From Ochromonadaceae sp. CCMP2298 (taxonomy: Eukaryota > Sar > Synurophyceae > Ochromonadales > Ochromonadaceae), in assembly GCA_026770595.1 (NCBI GenBank), contig MU634367.1, positions 1 through 12,888 of the forward strand: a stretch of 12,888 nucleotides of DNA, written 5' to 3'. Within the stretch, counting starts at the first letter, position 1. Each line of letters starts with the position of its first letter. The notes under the pieces were generated by a model. The model was not told the DNA's origin, did not search any database, and saw only the letters and a program-made list of their open reading frames with translations. Of this stretch, positions 9,202 to 12,888 are shown piece by piece. The translations under genes and the position numbers were made by a program.

Positions 9202-10489
9202 TCAATAAAAATACGCGATATGCTGCGCCAGCGCGTCGACCCACTCCTTCTGCGCCGCTGCGCTTTTCACCTCCAGCACTACCGCTGTGTCCCAGCTCTG
9301 GTCCTGCTCCGTGCCCAGGTTTGCCCCTGACAGTTTTATAACCAATCCGTCGCACGTAACGGCCTTCCCGCGCAGGGTTAATTGCCGATGGCTCATCGAA
9401 AAAGGAGGTTTTTTACTCGTTGTGTCCATGAAGGAAAGCTCCCCCGCCTCCAGCACAAAGAAGCGACTGTTGCGGGAATTGTCCAAAACCCCCAGAGGGC
9501 TGCAGCGAAGTTGCATAAAACCCTTTTTTTGCGGGGGTGCGGGGCCTAGTCGCTGCATTGGGGTGGGGGAGAAGGAGGATGATGGTGACTCCCCCCCCGC
9601 CCCCTCCCCCGCCCCCTCCCCCGCCCCCTCCCCTTCTCCAACTCCCTTCCCACTCCCGTCCCCATCCCTGTCTCCCTCTCCCCCCCGCCGCCGCCTCTGC
9701 TCCTGTGTCCCCTCTCTCCTGCCCTGCCGCGTCTTCCTGGGCAGTGGCCTTTTATACCGCAGTATTTCGGGCGTTGAACAGCTCAAGTCCATGCCTGCAC
9801 CCACACCCGCACCCGCACCCCACCCAGCTGTTAACATCGGGGAGACGGGGGGGGTGGAGTGCTGTTCGCTCCCTGGTGTGGGTGGTTGTGAGGGCGTGTG
9901 CGGCGGTGTGTGTGCGGATGTGGGTGAGTGTGGGGATGTGGGCAGAGCATCGCTGGGTAGTGGGAAGGACAGTCGCAGCAGGTCCAGGAGGTCCTCCCGC
10001 TGCTCGTCATCTACGTGTCCGTCCCCATCCCTAGGTATAGGTAGGAGGTAGGAGGTAGGAGGGGTGGGAGTAGGTAGGGTTAGGACAGGTAAGTTAGGAC
10101 AGGTAAGTTAGGAGGGAGGTAGGGGGTAAGAGAAAAGAGGTAGGAGGTAGAACAGACAGGTGAGCGTACCTGTCTTCTATATCAAACAACTGCCTCAGCA
10201 ACTGCTCCTCCACCCTGCATGTGCGCAGCAGCTCCTCCACCCGCGGGAAGAAGCAGAAAGTCTCGAAGTCCAACAGCAGCTCGCAGTCCGCCACGTCTAC
10301 CACTCCTGAACCCACATTGATACTATCTACAGGTGCTGTGGACGCAGGCGAAGAGTCGCTCCCCTCCTCTCCGTCCTCTCTGTCCTTGGAATTCTCCTCA
10401 TTAGTGCCAGGAGACTGGGGAGCAGCGGGGGCATGCAGGTTTACGTTTTTCGACACGTCGTCCAACGACGACGAGCACCCACACCCCAT
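9202..10489 (-). CDS. N-acylated EF-hand and PH-domain protein, 2 exons, 382 aa
   Basis: Exon 1 is 10489-10170 and exon 2 is 10030-9202 on the minus strand; the phase-2 intron is spliced AG|G. The protein starts MGCGCSSS, a classic N-myristoylation signal (Gly2, Ser6) with palmitoylatable Cys3 and Cys5, like the Lck N-terminus. After an acidic Ser-rich stretch come a degenerate EF-like loop D65-E76 (DVADCELLLDFE) and a near-canonical EF-hand: helix LLRQLF, loop D106-Q117 (DRDGDGHVDDEQ), then LLDLL. Residues 108-275 are Pro/Ser/Thr-rich, then Arg-rich, then Gly/Glu repeats. A PH domain fills about 275-378: KKGFMQL, SRFFVLEAGELSFMD, and a final helix with Trp370. PH domains often bind phosphoinositides. 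A Ca2+-responsive plasma-membrane or signalling adaptor is inferred. EF position 12 is Gln rather than Glu, so Ca2+ affinity may be low. An in-frame ATG at 10744 would add 85 residues and bury the acylation signal, so 10489 is preferred. The gene is divergent from TSR3. Confidence 0.82.
9599..9634 (-). repeat. 12-bp coding minisatellite (EGAG repeats), G-rich on the coding strand
   Basis: Three near-perfect copies of gccccctccccc (plus strand) are preceded by an eight-C run at 9591-9598. On the coding minus strand this gives GGGGGAGGGGGC units encoding Gly/Ala/Glu repeats in the linker before the PH domain. Several G-runs of four or more make it a strong G-quadruplex candidate in both the mRNA and the coding strand. 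Confidence 0.88.
10031..10169 (-). other. spliceosomal intron of the EF-hand/PH gene (139 nt, phase 2)
   Basis: On the minus strand the donor is GACAG|GTACGC (10169) and the acceptor is ATACCTAG|GGATG (10031). Splicing rebuilds an EF-hand loop, with the codon for R107 split AG|G, which is strong evidence for both borders. The intron is pyrimidine-rich with many CCTAC repeats. A 14-bp tandem repeat at 10081-10108 supplies three evenly spaced CTAAC branch-point-like sites. Retention would add 22 residues after R107 and then stop, losing the EF loop and PH domain. Confidence 0.9.
10081..10113. repeat. 14-bp tandem repeat inside the minus-strand intron
   Basis: Two exact copies of taggacaggtaagt (10081-10094 and 10095-10108) are followed by tagga. 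The minus strand reads as repeated CTAAC branch-point-like motifs. The plus strand reads as two perfect donor consensus sites, CAG|GTAAGT. Confidence 0.9.
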
Positions 10490-10595
10490 CCTCGCTCTGC
10501 CGACTTCCACAAGGGAGGGATCTAGAGCGCCTGCCAATAGTGTTGAGGAGTGCAGGAACAGTTGAAGGCGCGAACATGCGAAACTCTTGGGAGTG

Positions 10596-10628
10596 GCAGA
10601 TAAAGTGCCGCACCCTCTTCTTATCTGC
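10596..10628. promoter_or_regulatory. inverted pair of GATA-type motifs
   Basis: gcagataa and its exact reverse complement ttatctgc are separated by 17 nt between the two divergent genes. The GATA core on both arms suggests a transcription-factor site pair. Binding is inferred from the motif only. Confidence 0.3.
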
Positions 10629-10702
10629 TGCGGATCCATCGCCGAAAAATGGACAAAACCTGCCAAATTTGACAAAGATGAGGTCCCTAGGGAATTCCAG
10701 TA

Positions 10703-10722
10703 ATTCGACCGTGTCGTCGAAT
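10703..10722. promoter_or_regulatory. palindromic site attcgac-N6-gtcgaat
   Basis: This is a perfect 7+7 bp inverted repeat about 85 nt upstream of the TSR3 ATG. It has the symmetry expected of a dimeric DNA-binding protein's operator or a small hairpin in the leader. No known factor is assigned. Confidence 0.3.
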
Positions 10723-10807
10723 CTATGCTGGATGGTTCTGGCATGCAATCTGTTGAGGACGACCTTCTGCGCCAGTTCCACAGTCTCAGAGTGTGCGAGA
10801 GTCGAGC

Positions 10808-11797
10808 ATGAAGAAGTCCTGGAGCAAGAAGGGCAAGCAGGGTGGGGGCGGGGGTCGCGGGGCGCAGAGAGACCCGAGGGGTAGGGAGGTAGAGAGCGGT
10901 GGGAGAGAGCCAGAGCCAGAGCGCTACCCAGAGGGCGATGGGGGGGATGGGGGGTCGAGCGACGAGGAGGTGGAGGCGGTAGTGGATCGCATCTCGGTGC
11001 GCATCTGTTTGTGGGAGTTTGGCCAGAACGACCCCAAGAGAGACAGTGGGTCGAAGATGGTCCGATTGGGTCTGGCGGGCACATTGCGTGTGGGCCAGAC
11101 ATTCCCCGGAATCGTCCTATCCTCCGAGGCACCTACCTACTGCAGCCCGGCGGACCTAGAGTTGGTGCAGACGCACGGCATCTCGGGCATCAACTGCTCC
11201 TGGAACCGATTGGAGGAGATCCCTTTCGGGAAGATGGGAAAGGGCCGCAACCAACGCCTTCTGCCCACCCTGCTCGCCGCGAACACAGTCAACTACGGCA
11301 AGCCGCACAAGCTCAACACGGCCGAGGCCACGGCCGCCTGCCTGTACATCGTGGGGTGCAAGAAGGACGCGGCGGTTCTCATGGGACCCTTCAGCTACGG
11401 TCCCGAATTCCTACGTCTGAACTTCGAAGCTCTGGAGGCCTACAGCGCCTGTGTTGATGCGAAAGGTGTGGCGGCGGTGGTTGCGAGGATAGAGATGGCG
11501 CAGGGGCAGAAGAGGGAGATTAAGGAGGAGCGGGTGGAGAGGCAGAGGGAGAGCACGGCGCTGTCGGGGAATCTGGGGGGCTATATGGAGGACATGGATC
11601 TGCCCCCTCGATCAGATGATGAGTACGAAGAGGAGGAGGAGGAGGAGGGGGGATTAGCAGCAGCACTAGCTCAGGCCACTCTGCACTCCCTAGCCCAGTG
11701 CCCCCCCGCGCTTAGCCTGCCCGAGACCGTTTTTAATATGGGGAGTGAAGGAATCACGGATGCGGAGAATAAGTGTGGGGAACCGGGAAGCGCATGA
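10808..11797 (+). CDS. TSR3: TSR3, 18S rRNA aminocarboxypropyltransferase
   Basis: TSR3 transfers the 3-amino-3-carboxypropyl group of S-adenosylmethionine to N1-methylpseudouridine of the 18S rRNA decoding-site hairpin, a late cytoplasmic step in 40S maturation. The 329-aa product carries the family core in order: WEFGQNDPKRDSG (from W69), MVRLGLAGTLRVGQTF, SPADLELV, the C130-S-W132 motif in NCSWNRLEEIPFGKM, RLLPTLLAANTVNYGKP (N159 to about 166), KLNTAEATAACLYIVG and a C-terminal FLRLNFEALEAYSAC helix. Length fits the usual 310 or so. The N-terminus is Lys/Gly-rich and the tail has an acidic run (270-280), as in other eukaryotic TSR3 proteins. ATG 10808 is the first after an in-frame TGA at 10754-10756. 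There is no intron. In yeast and human enzymes, as I recall them, the DPKR motif is flanked by Cys on both sides; here these are Asn and Asp. Confidence 0.95.
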   Translation: MKKSWSKKGKQGGGGGRGAQRDPRGREVESGGREPEPERYPEGDGGDGGSSDEEVEAVVDRISVRICLWEFGQNDPKRDSGSKMVRLGLAGTLRVGQTFPGIVLSSEAPTYCSPADLELVQTHGISGINCSWNRLEEIPFGKMGKGRNQRLLPTLLAANTVNYGKPHKLNTAEATAACLYIVGCKKDAAVLMGPFSYGPEFLRLNFEALEAYSACVDAKGVAAVVARIEMAQGQKREIKEERVERQRESTALSGNLGGYMEDMDLPPRSDDEYEEEEEEEGGLAAALAQATLHSLAQCPPALSLPETVFNMGSEGITDAENKCGEPGSA

Positions 11798-12075
11798 GCG
11801 GGAGAGGGAGGGTAGCTCCAGCATGTCGATAGTCTGATAGTGTATATAGGTAAACAGGCAAATAAGTAAACAGTCAGTGATACTTATTAGTCAAAGCTGG
11901 ACTGGAATTGTTTTTCTTTGTTACTATTATACGGGATAGCTCTATCACTGTAACATAGTAAGCTACTTCCTTCTCAACTAATACGCATTAAATCATAGTT
12001 CTTCGAGCTACTCGGGTTGGCTTGTTATCCACTGCCGCACAGCTGCATCTGTTGCATACCTCAGACAGTATTCTT
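11798..12075. other. probable 3' UTR and downstream intergenic DNA of TSR3
   Basis: After the TSR3 stop the sequence becomes AT-rich, with gtatatagg, aaataagtaaac, a T-rich patch near 11910 and TGTAA at about 11950. No AATAAA is seen. A decamer, ctggactgga (about 11895), also occurs downstream of the scaffold gene (about 8638), possibly by chance. No coding sequence is convincing. Confidence 0.4.
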
Positions 12076-12187
12076 TATTCCATGGGCAAGGAGGATCCTG
12101 GGCTCGCGCCCATTGCAGCGCCTCAAGATAACCACCTCCTGCAGCATCGTGACAAGTCGTCTTATTCCAAGGGCAAGGAGGGTCCTG
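12076..12187. repeat. 25-bp imperfect direct repeat pair
   Basis: tattccatgggcaaggagga plus tcctg at 12076-12100 recurs at 12163-12187 with two changes (t to a, a to g). The copies are 87 nt apart, suggesting an old tandem duplication of about 87 bp whose remaining sequence has diverged. Confidence 0.7.
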
Positions 12188-12267
12188 CCCCTGCCCCCGC
12201 CTCCGCAGTCCCCATCGTCCCAGCAGCCTTTATCCAACAGCCCGAAGCTGTGCCATCCAGTGACTGA
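12082..12267 (+). CDS. doubtful small ORF, 61 aa, hypothetical
   Basis: An ATG in a fair context (ccATGG) opens a 61-codon frame rich in Pro, Ala and Lys. It contains one half of a 25-bp imperfect direct repeat whose two copies (12076-12100 and 12163-12187, two mismatches) are 87 nt apart, so they stay in frame and encode YSMGKEDPG and YSKGKEGPA. Both differences change amino acids. There is no recognised domain and no convincing splice site to extend it. It could be an exon, a short gene, or non-coding DNA with a small duplication. Confidence 0.2.
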   Translation: MGKEDPGLAPIAAPQDNHLLQHRDKSSYSKGKEGPAPAPASAVPIVPAAFIQQPEAVPSSD

Positions 12268-12364
12268 TGAGCCCCCCCCGCACCTCGCGCTCTGCCCTAC
12301 GCCCCCGCCAGCGCCACCCCTGCCAATAGCTACAAGCGGATACCTAAGAATAGTAGTCGTATGA

Positions 12365-12390
12365 GTGTCTAGAAGCGGTGTCTAGAAGCA
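12365..12390. repeat. 13-bp tandem duplication
   Basis: gtgtctagaagcg (12365-12377) is followed at once by gtgtctagaagca (12378-12390). It is a short non-coding duplication with no visible function. Confidence 0.85.
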
Positions 12391-12446
12391 GTACGGGTAG
12401 TCGATGAATAGCTGCTCCTGCACATGTCTCCTACACTGGTAAAGTA

Positions 12447-12480
12447 AAAGTACAGATTTTCCAGTACGTTTTTGTACTTT
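12447..12480. repeat. 8-bp inverted repeat with 18-nt loop
   Basis: aaagtaca (12447-12454) pairs with tgtacttt (12473-12480). It lies in AT-rich DNA without a gene. It could form a weak hairpin; no function is visible. Confidence 0.4.
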
Positions 12481-12558
12481 AAGACTGCTGATCCTGACTC
12501 AACTGAGAGAGCGCCCTCCTTGCTGGCCCGCCCGCCAATTCCTGCGGTAGAGATGCAT

Positions 12559-12610
12559 TTGAGTAAGGTAGAAAGGGATATTCAGGAAATCCCAATAAGC
12601 GATTTCCTCA
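12559..12610. repeat. divergent copy of the right-edge palindromic repeat
   Basis: The first 19 bp, ttgagtaaggtagaaaggg (12559-12577), are identical to 12778-12796. The rest is a mutated version of the hairpin unit with arms aggaaatc and gatttcct. A further partial piece, cccaaaaaggatttcctca, follows at 12621-12639. Confidence 0.75.
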
Positions 12611-12658
12611 TTTATTTTACCCCAAAAAGGATTTCCTCACAGTATACGGTCAACAGTA

Positions 12659-12690
12659 TACAGCACATAGCATGTACAGCACATAGCATA
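12659..12690. repeat. 16-bp tandem repeat (tacagcacatagcat)
   Basis: Two copies at 12659-12674 and 12675-12690 differ at the last base. Related fragments (cacatactatagagcacacagcata) continue to about 12718, and two cagtatac motifs precede. The stretch up to the T-run near 12736-12746 appears to be decayed satellite-like DNA. Confidence 0.75.
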
Positions 12691-12777
12691 CTACACATAC
12701 TATAGAGCACACAGCATAGACGCGATCCCTAGTATTTTTTTTTTCTCCTCTCTTCTTTTACTCAGCGCCCCCGACTC

Positions 12778-12888
12778 TTGAGTAAGGTAGAAAGGGTTAA
12801 TCATGAAATCCCAAAAAGGGATTTCATGCCTGAAGAGCAACTGTAGAAAGGGTTATTCATGAAATCCCAAAAAGGGATTTCATGCCTG
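12778..12888. repeat. tandem palindromic repeat, 56-bp period, running off the window
   Basis: Two 45-bp copies (12788-12832 and 12844-12888) differ at one base and start 56 bp apart. Each contains a perfect 11-bp stem, catgaaatccc and gggatttcatg, with an aaaaa loop (12802-12828 and 12858-12884). The second copy ends exactly at the window edge, so the array may continue. Possible identities are a hairpin-forming satellite or a MITE-like element; no coding sequence is present. Confidence 0.9.

Larger units (their letters stand above)
10490..10807. promoter_or_regulatory. divergent promoter region between the EF-hand/PH gene and TSR3
   Basis: These 318 nt separate the two start codons and should carry elements for both genes. 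I see a ccaat box at about 10533, an 8-bp perfect inverted repeat with GATA cores (gcagataa 10596-10603, ttatctgc 10621-10628), and a 7-bp perfect inverted repeat (attcgac 10703-10709, gtcgaat 10716-10722) with a 6-nt spacer. No clear TATA box is present. Part of it is also open on the minus strand in frame with the EF-hand/PH gene, so some could be coding if that gene starts at 10744. Confidence 0.6.

Noticed and set aside
9204-9211. AATAAA as the poly(A) signal of the scaffold gene
   Set aside because: It lies about 680 nt past the stop and overlaps the stop codon region of the convergent gene. AT-rich TGTA-containing sequence near 8575-8635 is a more likely 3' end.
9287-10051. 254-codon plus-strand open frame rich in Pro/Ser
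   Set aside because: It is antisense to exon 2 of the EF-hand/PH gene, whose PH domain and spliced EF-hand are convincing. The Pro runs mirror the Gly/Glu repeats.
10490-10744. 85-residue N-terminal extension of the EF-hand/PH protein from ATG 10744
   Set aside because: It would place the strong MGCGCSSS acylation signal internally and run to within 64 bp of the TSR3 ATG. Kept as an alternative start only.
10401-11132. 243-codon minus-strand open frame crossing the TSR3 start
   Set aside because: It overlaps the TSR3 N-terminus and the first exon of the EF-hand/PH gene in another frame, with low-complexity Pro/Ser/Arg sequence and no domain.
12778-12888. CRISPR array
   Set aside because: The repeats are 45 of every 56 bp, leaving only 11-bp gaps, and each is a long perfect palindrome. 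The context is eukaryotic and there are no cas genes.

Overview
The window looks like nuclear DNA of a microbial eukaryote (a protist or alga; the lineage cannot be fixed from the sequence). The evidence is spliceosomal GT-AG introns of 135-141 nt, a TSR3 gene (the enzyme that modifies 18S rRNA), a very large ankyrin/IQ scaffold protein, an N-myristoylated EF-hand/PH protein, a long TG microsatellite, and GC-rich exons full of short in-frame minisatellites. There is no bacterial operon structure, phage, plasmid or CRISPR.

Layout. 1-680: a TG microsatellite, a weak minus-strand coding candidate, and a leader with two short upstream ORFs. 681-8525 (+): one three-exon gene (681-5399, 5541-7709, 7845-8525) joining to 2,522 aa. 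Its order is a disordered N-terminus, coiled coils, a Trp/Arg-rich region resembling Sfi1/IQ repeats, an IQ motif, about 11 ankyrin repeats, a degenerate WW module, two more IQ motifs with a second WW-like stretch between them, a TPR/HAT-like helical region and a basic, Ser/Pro-rich tail. 8526-9201: AT-rich intergenic DNA between convergent genes. 9202-10489 (-): a two-exon gene (10489-10170, 10030-9202; 382 aa) with an Lck-like acylation start, an EF-hand whose loop is split by the intron, and a C-terminal PH domain. 10490-10807: a 318-nt shared divergent promoter region. 10808-11797 (+): TSR3, 329 aa, no intron. 11798-12888: mostly non-coding, with one doubtful small ORF and a series of short repeats. 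It ends in a 56-bp-period tandem repeat whose units hold a perfect 11-bp-stem hairpin and which runs off the window edge.

How the genes relate. No shared pathway is shown. The large protein is built to bind calmodulin- or centrin-type proteins through IQ/Sfi1-like segments and other partners through ankyrin repeats. Its neighbour is itself a membrane-targeted Ca2+-binding candidate. A Ca2+-signalling or cytoskeletal link is an inference only. TSR3 is a housekeeping ribosome-maturation enzyme sharing a promoter region with the EF-hand/PH gene. The most notable points are sequence similarity between the two introns of the large gene, an intron whose only in-frame stop is its own acceptor TAG, the EF-hand seen only after splicing, and the palindromic repeats at the right edge.
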